Part shown: piece by piece, positions 43,764 through 52,260 of the stretch
How positions within the stretch are numbered: position 1 is the first letter of the stretch
Layout: the number at the start of each line of letters is the position of its first letter
Source: Chryseobacterium luquanense
Lineage (GTDB): Bacteria > Bacteroidota > Bacteroidia > Flavobacteriales > Weeksellaceae
DNA: 64,000 nt
Assembly (NCBI RefSeq): GCF_026460945.1
Contig: NZ_JAOVZV010000003.1
Coordinates: 186,001 to 250,000, forward strand
Direction of reading: 5' to 3'
The notes under the pieces: generated by a model
Database searches by the model: none
Told to the model about the DNA's origin: nothing
The model's input: the letters and a program-made list of their open reading frames with translations, nothing else
Position numbers and translations under genes: made by a program

Positions 43764-43806
43764 AAAAAGCTTCGGCGGCACCTTTGGTGCCGCCGAAGCT
43801 TTTTTG
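43764..43806 (+). terminator. Strong GC-rich terminator after the M23 gene
   Basis: AAAAAGCTTCGGCGGCACC and its exact complement form a 19-bp stem with a 3-base TTT loop, then six T. It is much more GC-rich than its surroundings. Confidence 0.92.
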
Positions 43807-43902
43807 ACTATCTTATTATTTGAACCATTTTCATCGAGTTTACCAGATACTTAGAATTCCACCACTTCATTGCTCTTTAAAAGTTCAAAGCAAAACATCA
43901 AA

Positions 43903-44556
43903 TTAATAAGCTGCAGTAAATCTTTCACGAATATGATTATTCTGTTCCAATTCATCAACCAAAACAACGGCAACATCTTCTACAGAAAGTACACTTCTTC
44001 CCTCTTCATTAAAAACAGGATTTTCAAGAGCAGTTCTGTATTTTCCAGTTCTGATTCCTGCAGTTCCTTGATGCATTTCAATTGCTGGGCTAAAGAATGT
44101 CCAATCTAATGTTGTATTTTCCTTAATTTTATTCAAATAATCTCTTGCTGCAGTTGCACCTGGTTTGATATCCGCAGGAAAATCAGGTCCGTCAACCAAT
44201 TGATTTCCGTCGATAAACAAACTTCCTGCTCCACCAACCGTAATGAATCTTTTTACACCCGATTTTTCAACAGCTTTTTCGATATTGATTGATCCGTTTA
44301 AGAAATCATTATAAAGATTAGGATTCGTCCATCCTGCATTGAATGTATTGATTACCGCATCGTTTCCTTTTAAAGCTTCTGCTAGATCTTCAACATTATT
44401 TATGTCGATACTTTTTGCTTTTACATTTTCTGTTTCATTTACTTTTGAAGCGTCTCTTACGATTGCTTCTACTTCAAAACCTCTGTTTGATAATTCTTTT
44501 ACGACTTGTGTTCCCACAAAACCGGTTGCTCCGATTACTGCTACTTTTTTGTTCAT
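43903..44556 (-). CDS. NAD(P)-binding atypical SDR oxidoreductase (YwnB-like)
   Basis: A 217-residue extended SDR / NmrA-type protein with the cofactor motif VIGATGFVGTQVVKEL near residue 6-21, FITVGGAGSLFIDG near residue 104-117 and WTFFSPAIEM near residue 152. The set resembles B. subtilis YwnB, which like this gene sits beside an Rrf2 regulator (YwnA). The substrate is unknown; a quinone or redox-stress role is often suggested. It has its own copy of the Rrf2 palindrome upstream (44623-44647). Confidence 0.8.
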   Translation of the reverse strand: MNKKVAVIGATGFVGTQVVKELSNRGFEVEAIVRDASKVNETENVKAKSIDINNVEDLAEALKGNDAVINTFNAGWTNPNLYNDFLNGSINIEKAVEKSGVKRFITVGGAGSLFIDGNQLVDGPDFPADIKPGATAARDYLNKIKENTTLDWTFFSPAIEMHQGTAGIRTGKYRTALENPVFNEEGRSVLSVEDVAVVLVDELEQNNHIRERFTAAY

Positions 44557-44622
44557 ACTTTTTTTATTTATTTTTCAATGAATTCACAAACCTTTCGGTT
44601 TCATTTGATACTATTTTATTTA

Positions 44623-44647
44623 AATTGTAATAATTTTTGTTACATTT
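44623..44647 (-). promoter_or_regulatory. Candidate Rrf2 operator upstream of the SDR gene
   Basis: AATTGTAA, 9 bp, TTACATTT: an inverted repeat with the same TTGTAA-N9-TTACA core and exactly the same spacing as the palindrome upstream of the regulator at 45104-45130. It lies 67-91 bp before the start of the SDR gene. Confidence 0.65.
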
Positions 44648-44662
44648 TAGATTAAAAAATTT

Positions 44663-45073
44663 TTATGTAAACTGTTCTGTAAACTCTTTTAAAGTTTTAT
44701 TTCCTAAAAATTTTAGAACCAGTTGATCTGTTTCGCCAAACAAAACATTGAGATGACTGTTGATATTTCTCCCTACAGTACAAACAGGATTCGGGTTATT
44801 GTTTCTTTTACCTAAAACTTCAGTATTTTTCACCGCTAAATAAATATCAGAAATAGTTATTAAATCTGAGCTTTTTGCCAACTGAGTCCCTCCTACTTTC
44901 CCTTGTCTGCTAATAATTAAACCTGCTTCTTTTAAAATACCAATTTCTTTACGAACAATCACAGGATTAATATTAATACTCCCCGCCATCCATTCGGAAG
45001 TGAGCCAATCTTGCGGACTTTCCGCCAATAAAGTCATAATATGTATTGCCGTGGCAAATCTTGTATTGTTCAT
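44663..45073 (-). CDS. Rrf2 family transcriptional regulator (YwnA-like)
   Basis: A 136-residue winged-helix regulator; start chosen at ATG 45073 (MNNTRFATAIHIMTLL) over an upstream start. HTH features are WMAGSININPVIVRKEIGIL near residue 35 and the wing LIISRQGKVGGTQLAKS. The iron-sulfur cysteines of IscR are missing: only one cysteine (PVCTVGRNIN) is present, as in YwnA-type members, which sense stress without a cluster. It is encoded next to a YwnB-like oxidoreductase, and both genes carry the same palindrome upstream, so it probably represses both (inference). Confidence 0.86.
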   Translation of the reverse strand: MNNTRFATAIHIMTLLAESPQDWLTSEWMAGSININPVIVRKEIGILKEAGLIISRQGKVGGTQLAKSSDLITISDIYLAVKNTEVLGKRNNNPNPVCTVGRNINSHLNVLFGETDQLVLKFLGNKTLKEFTEQFT

Positions 45074-45103
45074 CGTAATTACTCTGCAAATATACAAATA
45101 TTT

Positions 45104-45130
45104 TAATTGTAACAGAATTAATTACAATTA
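45104..45130 (-). promoter_or_regulatory. Candidate autoregulatory Rrf2 operator
   Basis: TAATTGTAA - 9 bp - TTACAATTA, a perfect 9-bp inverted repeat, 31 bp before the start of the Rrf2 gene. A further half-site ATAATTGTAA follows at 45141-45150. The same core and spacing occurs upstream of the SDR gene. Confidence 0.75.
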
Positions 45131-45226
45131 AAAAAATTATATAATTGTAATTAATTCCAGAAAATTATTGAACTAAATTTTTTATTAAATTTTTAAATAT
45201 GAAAGTCGTAATATTCAGATCATTTA

Positions 45227-45715
45227 TTATTTATGGTTATAGCTAAGAACTTCACTCATAATCCAATTGCCCTCTTTTTTTGTCCAGACTGTTGTGAATT
45301 TAGCATGACCACCCAAAATATCTTTTTTGTTTTTTTCACGAATAAAAAATTGATGCTCTCCAGTTTGTATTGCTCCATACAAAATGCCGTTATCGTACAA
45401 AGGAAAAACTTCCAAACTACTTTCAACAACTTTACGAATTGGTTTTTGGTTCGGATTTGAACAAATATTTTGTTTTGTTCTTTCCATGAATAGTTTCTTA
45501 TCCTGAAAACCTCCGTTGTCATGATAGAATTTCAAATTATCATCCATTTTCTTTTCTAAAAAAGCAATATCACAATTATTAAATCCACGTTCGAAAAAAA
45601 TACTGTCTTCCTTTTTCAATTCTAAAAATAATGGGGAATTTCTTTCTATTTGAGCACTTAAACTTCCAAAGAAAAAGAAGAGAATAAAAACACTGATGTT
45701 AAGATTTTTTGTCAT
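45227..45715 (-). CDS. Exported DUF4440 / SnoaL-like protein
   Basis: A 162-residue protein starting at ATG 45715 (a GTG five codons upstream is possible). The signal peptide is NLNISVFILFFFFGSLSAQ. The mature part is a DUF4440/NTF2-type fold: FLELKKEDSIFFERGFNNCD, then DNLKFYHDNGGFQDKKLFME and the closing strands AKFTTVWTKKEGNWIMSEVLSYNHK. Such proteins are small periplasmic ligand-binding or enzyme-like proteins; the function is unknown. Confidence 0.72.
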   Translation of the reverse strand: MTKNLNISVFILFFFFGSLSAQIERNSPLFLELKKEDSIFFERGFNNCDIAFLEKKMDDNLKFYHDNGGFQDKKLFMERTKQNICSNPNQKPIRKVVESSLEVFPLYDNGILYGAIQTGEHQFFIREKNKKDILGGHAKFTTVWTKKEGNWIMSEVLSYNHK

Positions 45716-45801
45716 TGAATTATTTTTCACAAAGATTCAGAATAAATCAAATTTAATTCAAAAAATAAGCCCGACAAAAACCCGACAATTAACTTTTAAA
45801 C

Positions 45802-46380
45802 TTATATAATACTGAAATCCAACCTATAACACAGGCGTTGCTGTTTATCAATTTCGTAAGCATTTCTCAAAATAATAAAAACATTTATCAAAGTTAAAGC
45901 AATCATTGTCAACATAACGGAGGTTGAACCTAACTTTAATAAAGCCACAATCATGAAGATTATCGGAGAAATAATGGCTAAAAATATCTGGAGAGAAATA
46001 ATCTGTTTTACAATTTGAGATTTCTGTTTTGTAAATAACATGATCGATAATGGCAACAAAAAATTAACGATTGGAAACCACGCAAAAGGTATCGATGAGA
46101 GATTAATAATTTTGACTAAACTGTAATTAATATCATCTTTATTTTCTACTTCTTGAACTTTTTCGTCAATACCATTACTTATTTCTTCCACAGAAAGAAT
46201 CGGAATTAATAAATCTTTTTCACTAATCTCCAGAGTTGCAGCCAGAGTTTTTAGTGTATACCCTTTTGGGCTGGTTCCTGCTTCAATTCTTTGAATCGTT
46301 CTTACAGAAATTCCAGATTTTTCGGCTAATTCTTCCTGAGTCAGATTTTGTTGTTCTCTGATTTTTTTTAATTCAGACAT
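45802..46380 (-). CDS. XRE-type transcriptional regulator with membrane segments
   Basis: A 192-residue protein. Residues 5-60 are an HTH_3 domain: IREQQNLTQEELAEKSGISVRTIQRIEAG. The C-terminal 110 residues contain three hydrophobic segments (around 95-120, 125-150 and 155-178), so it is a membrane-bound regulator. This HTH-plus-TM layout is known in Bacteroidota; the signal sensed is unknown. It stands alone. Confidence 0.8.
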   Translation of the reverse strand: MSELKKIREQQNLTQEELAEKSGISVRTIQRIEAGTSPKGYTLKTLAATLEISEKDLLIPILSVEEISNGIDEKVQEVENKDDINYSLVKIINLSSIPFAWFPIVNFLLPLSIMLFTKQKSQIVKQIISLQIFLAIISPIIFMIVALLKLGSTSVMLTMIALTLINVFIILRNAYEIDKQQRLCYRLDFSII

Positions 46381-46593
46381 TCTTTAAAATAGATTAAAGC
46401 AAAATTACAGATTCAAATCTCTATTAATCAATATGCTTAAAAATTTAATAGCATAAAAATTTATTTAAACGCAAAGTTCACAAAGTTTTTTTGACTACTA
46501 ACAGTTTTTATGCTACACAAAGGCGTTGTACTTAAATAAGATCACAAAGACTTCTTAACATCAAAGTTGAAGTTTAGAAAATGATATTCAAAA

Positions 46594-47544
46594 TTATAAA
46601 ATCAATTTATCTAAATCTAAAAGCAGATAATTAATCGTCTGATTAATTGTACGAGTTGCCGACTGCATTTGATTGAGCATTGCAGCACGATTATGAAGAT
46701 CATCGGCTCTATAGAGACCTCCATCTTTGAAAATTACCGACTGATCTGCTGCATTTTTATCATCGTCAAACTGGTAATGCAACCATCTTTCTTTCATACT
46801 CGAAATAATAGAATGCTTTTCTTTGTTGGAAAACCTTTTCTCACTGTACATATACCAAATAAAAGGTGGAAAATTGGGAGACTCTAATTTTTCATGCCAA
46901 ATGTCTCTCAATAAATTTCTTTGATGGATAAATTCTACTTTTTTACCTTTCGGATTTAAAGTTGCCAAACCAAAACCAGCTCCTAAAGCTCCTCCGGTAA
47001 TATCAATTGCACTGCTCCAAGCATCATCTTTCACAATTCCACCCGCAATTGAAGCAACGGCTCCGGCTGCAATTGAATATAAAATAAGTTTATTATTTCG
47101 GGAATCATTTAAATTATCAACATAATTTCCGATTTGAGCAACACGTTCACCTTCACAGTCAAATTCTGCTGCAACGGCATCCAATTCAGTCAAAGCGATG
47201 GTAATTTTGCTGTTGATTTTCATTTTCAACTGCAAAACTTTGACTTGGGAACTTAAAGAAGAATCTTTTTTAAGCTTCATAATTTCATTCACTTCATCCA
47301 AATTATCCAAAGCATTTAAAACCAAAATACTCTGATCAGAAAAAATAGTTTTTAATTGTCGGTTGGCCGAAATAATAGAATCTGAATTGTATGAAGGCAG
47401 TTTTTCTTCATAATTATACTTGAAAGGCGCTTTACAATAGCTGTCTCTCAAAGTCAGAATATTTTGTTTGATGGTCTGATTTTTCTTTGAAACACACGAA
47501 GTCATCAGAATAAAAGCAGTACAAAAAAAATATATTTTTTTCAT
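46594..47544 (-). CDS. Hypothetical lipoprotein
   Basis: I recognise no family. The 316-residue protein has a lipoprotein signal (FFCTAFILMTSC, modified Cys at residue 17). The middle (about 85-160) is helical, followed by a glycine- and alanine-rich hydrophobic stretch (about 158-200) that may insert into a membrane. The C-terminal part is helical and charged. It stands alone between an XRE regulator and an FKBP gene; the 212-bp gap before it contains CGCAAAGTTCACAAAG-type words but no gene. Confidence 0.6.
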   Translation of the reverse strand: MKKIYFFCTAFILMTSCVSKKNQTIKQNILTLRDSYCKAPFKYNYEEKLPSYNSDSIISANRQLKTIFSDQSILVLNALDNLDEVNEIMKLKKDSSLSSQVKVLQLKMKINSKITIALTELDAVAAEFDCEGERVAQIGNYVDNLNDSRNNKLILYSIAAGAVASIAGGIVKDDAWSSAIDITGGALGAGFGLATLNPKGKKVEFIHQRNLLRDIWHEKLESPNFPPFIWYMYSEKRFSNKEKHSIISSMKERWLHYQFDDDKNAADQSVIFKDGGLYRADDLHNRAAMLNQMQSATRTINQTINYLLLDLDKLIL

Positions 47545-47644
47545 TCAAAAACTAATTAAAAAATTACCAACAAATACTAAGATAGCACAAATAAAAAAAT
47601 TCACCTGAAAACAGATGAATTTTAATTTATTTTTAAGGATAAAA

Positions 47645-48079
47645 TTATTTAATCTCCAACAATTCCACCTGAAAAACCAACGTAGAATTTGGTCCGATTT
47701 CTTTACTGATTTGCTGATCTCCGTAAGCCAAATGAGGTGGAATAATTAATCTCCACTTACTTCCGACAGGCATTAATTGTAAAGCTTCTGTCCAACCTTT
47801 AATTACCTTATTTAAAGGAAATGAAGCCGGAGTTCCTCTTTTTACAGAGCTGTCGAAAACTTTTCCGGCAATTGTAGTTCCGTGATAATGGCATTTTACA
47901 GTTGATTTAGGACCTGGTTTTGCGCCGTTTCCTTCAGTGATAATTTCATACTGCAATCCGCTTGGTAACTGAACTACACTTTCTCTTTTACCATACTCAA
48001 ACATATATTCCTGACCATCTTTCAGGTTTTTCTCTGCCAATTCCTTCTTTTTCTTAAATAACAAATCTGCTACTCCCAT
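47645..48079 (-). CDS. FKBP-type peptidyl-prolyl cis-trans isomerase
   Basis: A 144-residue protein without a signal peptide. The FKBP domain is clear: LPSGLQYEIITEGNG, KCHYHGTTIAGKVFDSS, PLNKVIKGWTEALQLMPVG and WRLIIPPHLAYGDQ. The active-site Tyr, Asp, Trp and Tyr pattern is present. Upstream residues 1-35 are a helical charged extension. Cytoplasmic location and a protein-folding role are inferred from the lack of a signal. Confidence 0.92.
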   Translation of the reverse strand: MGVADLLFKKKKELAEKNLKDGQEYMFEYGKRESVVQLPSGLQYEIITEGNGAKPGPKSTVKCHYHGTTIAGKVFDSSVKRGTPASFPLNKVIKGWTEALQLMPVGSKWRLIIPPHLAYGDQQISKEIGPNSTLVFQVELLEIK

Positions 48080-48319
48080 AATTTTTTTTACAAAGATAAG
48101 GTTTACATTATTATGAGCAATTAGTAATGGAATATAGGAAATTAAATTCTAAAACTAGGTTTACAAATAATTAATTGGCTTTAATGGCTATTTCCAATTA
48201 TCAGACTCTCAGAATTTTACAAAGCTTCCATTTACAACACAATAAACCTTAAAAAATGTTTAATATTCTCGTAACCTAGAATTAAAAACTTGGCGTTATC
48301 ATTGACTTTTAAAAACTAT

Positions 48320-49321
48320 ATGCCGAATCCGCTAAGATATAATAAGAACTTTGAAAAATTGAGCTATGAAGAGAAACAACTTCTAGAAGAAACAAAAAAA
48401 AGTATTGCCGATTTTGTAGAGTATTCATCTTCAATAAGTGACGTTAATTATGCAACGAGAAATGCGCACGCCAAAACTTATGCAGTTTTAAAAGGTGAAT
48501 TTATCATTAATAAAGATATTCCGGGAGATTTAAAATATGTTTTCGATAGCGAGAAATACGAAATCATTGCAAGATTGTCTAATGCTCATTTAAAAATAAA
48601 CAAAAACAAAAGAGATATTCCAGCGTATGGCTTTTCGATTAAAATAAAAGACGAGTCAGGAAGAACGATTTCCAATTATCCTTTGGTGAATTTTCCATTA
48701 TTTCCGGTGAATTCTGTTTCTATATTCCTAAAACTTTTCACTTCTTTAAATCGATTTTTTCTAAAAAAATGGAGTAATTTAATTCCTTTATTAAAACAGA
48801 TTTACAAAGTTATTCCTTCAACATTAAATACTTCGTTCCTAAAAAATGTGTGGAAATTTATTCTAACTAAGAACAATTTCATGCTCTCTTTTGATTATCA
48901 TTCTGTTGGAGCGTATCGTTTTGATGACAAAATGATTAAAATTAAAATTAGTCCTAGAAACGTTCAGAAAAATTTCGGCAGAAGAAATTCAGTGAAAGAA
49001 TCGGTCGAAAATTTTTGTCGAACTCAGGATTATTTAGCAGATGTCTTTATTCAGTTTTGTTATGATTTAAAAGATCAGCCCATTAATAAACTCAATGTAG
49101 AATGGAAAAACTCTCCTTTCATTAAAATCGGAGAAATAAAAATTGACAAGAATTCATTGCTTAATCCAAGTAATTGCGAGAATGAATTGTTGTCATTTAA
49201 CCCTTTTGAAAGTGCAGAAATTTTCCAACCTGTAGGAAAAATTCAGAAATTGAGAGATGAAGCTTATAAAGTTTCGCTTCAGACTAGGAAGAAGATTAAT
49301 AAATTGTTGAAATATAAGTGA
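48320..49321 (+). CDS. Catalase family (catalase-like) protein
   Basis: A 333-residue protein from ATG 48320 (MPNPLRYNKNF; a TTG at 48290 would give 343). The region RNAHAKTYAVLKGEFII, then YEIIARLSNAHLK, corresponds to the distal-His and heme-facing part of catalases (HAKG...RFS). It is shorter than a true catalase (about 480 residues) and the proximal tyrosine region is not obvious, so it looks like the short catalase-related group whose members may be peroxidases or degenerate. It stands alone. Confidence 0.65.
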   Translation: MPNPLRYNKNFEKLSYEEKQLLEETKKSIADFVEYSSSISDVNYATRNAHAKTYAVLKGEFIINKDIPGDLKYVFDSEKYEIIARLSNAHLKINKNKRDIPAYGFSIKIKDESGRTISNYPLVNFPLFPVNSVSIFLKLFTSLNRFFLKKWSNLIPLLKQIYKVIPSTLNTSFLKNVWKFILTKNNFMLSFDYHSVGAYRFDDKMIKIKISPRNVQKNFGRRNSVKESVENFCRTQDYLADVFIQFCYDLKDQPINKLNVEWKNSPFIKIGEIKIDKNSLLNPSNCENELLSFNPFESAEIFQPVGKIQKLRDEAYKVSLQTRKKINKLLKYK

Positions 49322-49353
49322 TGTTGATTGTTTTTGGTTGATGGTTGTTAGAA

Positions 49354-49395
49354 ATGTGAATGGTGAATTTTGCTTCGCAAGTGAATTGTCAATTT
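49354..49395. repeat. Dispersed intergenic repeat, copy b
   Basis: ATGTGAATGGTGAATTTTGC followed by TTCGCAAGTGAATTGTCAAT. It contains a TTGC-TTCG-CAA type core and shares TTTTGC...GCAAGTGAAT with copy a (31452-31493) and GTGAATGG with copy c (51264-51297). Confidence 0.55.
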
Positions 49396-49418
49396 TAAAC
49401 TGATGAAATTTTAGAAAT

Positions 49419-49446
49419 AAAAAAAGCTTTACGATCTGTAAAGCCT
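49419..49446 (-). terminator. Terminator after terC
   Basis: On the minus strand GCTTTAC-AGATC-GTAAAGC followed by TTTTTTT. Confidence 0.85.
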
Positions 49447-49469
49447 TTCTATATTAATTTTATTATTAG

Positions 49470-50504
49470 TTATTCTTTTACTTCATCATCTTTCTTATCC
49501 GGAAACATGATTGAAATAAGTACCGAAAGCACCAAAACTCCACCTACAATTCCTAATGAAACCGGAGATGTAATGTGATACCAAGGTGCAATTAACATTT
49601 TGACACCAATAAATGCTAAAATAATCGCTAAACCATAAGGCAATTTGCTGAACATATGAATGAAATTCGCCAACAAGAAATATAAAGATCTTAATCCTAA
49701 AATAGCAAAAATATTCGACGTATAAAGGATAAACGGATCATTTGAAATCGCAAAAATCGCCGGAATAGAATCTACTGCAAAAAGTACATCTGTAAATTCA
49801 ATTACCGCAACAACAACCAATAATGGTGTTGCCATTTTTACTCCATTCTGTACAGTGAAAAATTTATCCCCAACGTAATTATCTGAAACTTTCCAGAAAC
49901 TTTTGATCAATTTTGCACCTGCTGTATCGCTATAATCTTCATCGTCATCGTCACCACCGTCACCCCAAGATTTGATTCCTGCATAAATTAAGAATAACCC
50001 AAAAAGCGTCATTACAACGTTGATTCTTACAGCGTGACCGAAGATATTCATCTCAGGTAAATACGTTAAATCAATCAATTCAACTCCTGCAAAAATAAAG
50101 ATTGCCCTGAAAATTAAAGCTCCTATGATTCCCCAGAATAAAACTTTATGATGCAAGAATTTCGGCACTTTAAAGAATCCAAAAACCAAGATAAATACGA
50201 AGAGATTATCTACGGAAAGCGCTTTCTCAATCCAGTAAGCCGCTTGATATTGAGTAAATTTCTCTACAGCTAAACTATGACTTTCCGGAGTTCCATCGGT
50301 ATTGAAAACCCAGTATACAACTCCCGAAAAAATCATCGATAAGGAAATCCATACCACAGACCAAATCGTAGCTTCTTTTGAAGAAACTTCATGGCTTTTT
50401 TTATTGAAAACTCCTAAATCGAGAAGTAGCATGATCACAACCGTGACCGCAAATCCCCACACCAAACCAGGGTGCAGCTCTAAAATACTTTGATGTTGTT
50501 CCAC
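49470..50504 (-). CDS. terC: TerC family integral membrane protein
   Basis: A 344-residue membrane protein with at least seven hydrophobic segments and the TerC signatures WIEKALSVDNLFVFILVFGFF near residue 90 (an acidic pair in the membrane) and FTDVLFAVDSIPAIFAIS near residue 240. TerC/Alx proteins export or buffer Mn2+ and join the tellurite-resistance complex. The start is GTG at 50504 (VEQHQSILEL), with no ATG until far downstream. A terminator separates it from terD upstream, so it may have its own promoter. It is the last gene of the Ter region. Confidence 0.92.
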   Translation of the reverse strand: MEQHQSILELHPGLVWGFAVTVVIMLLLDLGVFNKKSHEVSSKEATIWSVVWISLSMIFSGVVYWVFNTDGTPESHSLAVEKFTQYQAAYWIEKALSVDNLFVFILVFGFFKVPKFLHHKVLFWGIIGALIFRAIFIFAGVELIDLTYLPEMNIFGHAVRINVVMTLFGLFLIYAGIKSWGDGGDDDDEDYSDTAGAKLIKSFWKVSDNYVGDKFFTVQNGVKMATPLLVVVAVIEFTDVLFAVDSIPAIFAISNDPFILYTSNIFAILGLRSLYFLLANFIHMFSKLPYGLAIILAFIGVKMLIAPWYHITSPVSLGIVGGVLVLSVLISIMFPDKKDDEVKE

Positions 50505-50527
50505 TTTAATTTTGTTTATTATATGAT

Positions 50528-50562
50528 AAAAGCAATAGCCGTAAATATACAGCTATTGCTTA
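50528..50562 (-). terminator. Terminator of the Ter operon, between terD and terC
   Basis: AAGCAATAGC / GCTATTGCTT, 10-bp stem, followed on the minus strand by TTTTATC. It lies 48 bp after the terD stop. Confidence 0.75.
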
Positions 50563-50609
50563 TTATTGAGTGTCTAAAATAATACAATTTCAGACATTAT
50601 GGTATGATT

Positions 50610-51221
50610 TTACAAATATTTTTCCTGAACAGTTTTTACGGTCTGTTCTAATTTTTTATCTGAAGTAGCATCTCCGATTGCATTGAATTTCCATTCACCA
50701 TTTCTCTTGTAGAAAACACCCATAACCATTGAAACATGACCGCTGAAAGATTTATCATTCGCAATGTCATATTTTGCAAAAACTTCTCTTACGTTGGTAG
50801 GAGTTCCTTCATAAATTCTGATTGAAGCAAAAGGAATAGTTCCAAAATCCTGACCTTTGTAGCTGTGTAAAACCATCGCAACATGCTCTACATTCGCATC
50901 AAGATTAGAGAAATCAACTGTTATCACTTCATTATCCAACCCGTCATCTCCATTTACGTCTCCAGTTAAATCATCACCGCTGTGTCTTACAGAAGCATTT
51001 TTAGATTTTAGGTTTCCGAAATAAATAACTTCAGTCATATTTTTGTTGGAATCGTATAAAATACAGCTTCCATCTAAGTCTACAGCTTCTTTTGAAGTTC
51101 CACCGAAGAAACTTTTCTTTTCGATTGCTCCCCAATTGATTCCTACGCAAGCTTGGGAAAGTGTCGTTCCGTTTTCTTTCGTAAGGTTTATTCTTTGACC
51201 TTTTTGTAAGTTAATAGCCAT
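50610..51221 (-). CDS. TerD family Ca2+-binding protein (1)
   Basis: A 203-residue cytoplasmic TerD-domain protein with two acidic Ca2+-binding loops, DLDGSCILYD near residue 49-58 and HSGDDLTGDVNGDDG near residue 80-95, plus IRIYEGT. TerD proteins bind Ca2+ tightly and are required for tellurite and phage-related stress resistance. A second TerD, only loosely similar, lies at 53436 in the same operon. Confidence 0.9.
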   Translation of the reverse strand: MAINLQKGQRINLTKENGTTLSQACVGINWGAIEKKSFFGGTSKEAVDLDGSCILYDSNKNMTEVIYFGNLKSKNASVRHSGDDLTGDVNGDDGLDNEVITVDFSNLDANVEHVAMVLHSYKGQDFGTIPFASIRIYEGTPTNVREVFAKYDIANDKSFSGHVSMVMGVFYKRNGEWKFNAIGDATSDKKLEQTVKTVQEKYL

Positions 51222-51263
51222 TATTATATTTTGTTTTTTGTTCTAATTTAAATGATTGATCGT

Positions 51264-51297
51264 AAAATTCACATTTCACAATTGACCATTCACTTTT
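51264..51297. repeat. Dispersed intergenic repeat, copy c
   Basis: Reverse complement: AAAAAGTGAATGGTCAATTG then TGAAATGTGAATTT. It shares GTGAATGGT and ATGTGAA with copy b. It is located in the gap between terD and the orphan 307-residue gene. Confidence 0.4.
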
Positions 51298-52221
51298 TTA
51301 ATTATTTATATTTAAATTAAGCATTGCGCGAAGAATGTTTGTTTCTTCGTTTACATCAAATATTTTGCTCATAATATCAATGTTTTCGAGATTTCTGAGA
51401 TAATCTTTTAAAACCAACTCAACATCTTCAGAAAGTGATTTTTTTCTAAACTCCATCGTTTCTTCCAAATCTTCATTCTTTCTTTTTAGTTGATTGATAA
51501 TTGAAAGCTGGTTTGATTCATTTTCATCTGTATTTAATGATTCTAAATCTTCGTCATCGATCAAATACATTTTCTTTTCTTCAACATTAAAGACAAAATG
51601 CTCATCTGACTGAAAAATTTTAAACAATTCATACTCATCTCTTTCAACTCGATAACCACAAACAAAACGAACTTTAAAATTCTGAATATTAAGCTTCCCC
51701 AACAATTTTCTTTCAATACAGTAATCCTGATATTGATAAAACGGAACAGAATTAGGCTTTAATATATCTTCGTCAAAATCTGATCTGTAAAATTCAGCAG
51801 CATATTTTTTGTGGAAATACAACACATCATTCCAGTTCAGCATCGCTCTGTTTTCTGTAAGATCTTTGTACAGGTTTCTTAAATGTTCAGAGAAAATTCC
51901 GCTGTAAATTTTTCTGTCGGTTTCAAAACTATCGTTCTTTTTTTCTTCGAAAGAAGCAATATATCGGTTGTTGATATTAATTTCGTTGATGACAGCCAAC
52001 AAATCGTTTTCCTTTTTCTTTTTTATTTTGGTCAGCAATTCTATTAAGCTGTCGGTATATTGCAGATGAAAAAGCTCAAGTTTATTGAAATCTAATGTCT
52101 GATTTTCATTAAATAAATTATGTATAATATCTGTTTTGATATAAATCGCAATGATATCAACATTTTCAAAGAAATTAGCGAGAAGTTTAAGCCTTGTTAA
52201 TCTTCTTTTGCTTTGAGACAT
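51298..52221 (-). CDS. Unrecognised protein of the Ter operon
   Basis: A 307-residue cytoplasmic protein with no motif I can name. It lies between telA (39 bp upstream) and terD (76 bp downstream) on the same strand. The start at ATG 52221 is favoured by a perfect GAGGAGG Shine-Dalgarno at 52232-52238, unusual for this organism; the frame could also start at GTG 52245. A central part is mixed helix and strand, with VPFYQYQDYCIERKLLG and VRFVCGYRVERDEYEL; the C-terminal 80 residues are predicted helical and coiled-coil-like (IINQLKRKNEDLEETMEFRK). A TelA or TerD partner role is inferred from context only. Confidence 0.65.
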   Translation of the reverse strand: MSQSKRRLTRLKLLANFFENVDIIAIYIKTDIIHNLFNENQTLDFNKLELFHLQYTDSLIELLTKIKKKKENDLLAVINEININNRYIASFEEKKNDSFETDRKIYSGIFSEHLRNLYKDLTENRAMLNWNDVLYFHKKYAAEFYRSDFDEDILKPNSVPFYQYQDYCIERKLLGKLNIQNFKVRFVCGYRVERDEYELFKIFQSDEHFVFNVEEKKMYLIDDEDLESLNTDENESNQLSIINQLKRKNEDLEETMEFRKKSLSEDVELVLKDYLRNLENIDIMSKIFDVNEETNILRAMLNLNINN

Positions 52222-52260
52222 TATGATTGCAACCTCCTCATTCACCTTTTTACCCTCTTA

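Noticed and set aside
45104..45150. CRISPR or tandem repeat from the repeated ATTGTAAT words
   Set aside because: Only a few half-sites with operator-like spacing; no repeat-spacer regularity.
46440..46593. Small RNA from the CGCAAAGTTCACAAAG-type words
   Set aside because: Weak, degenerate repeat with no convincing hairpin.
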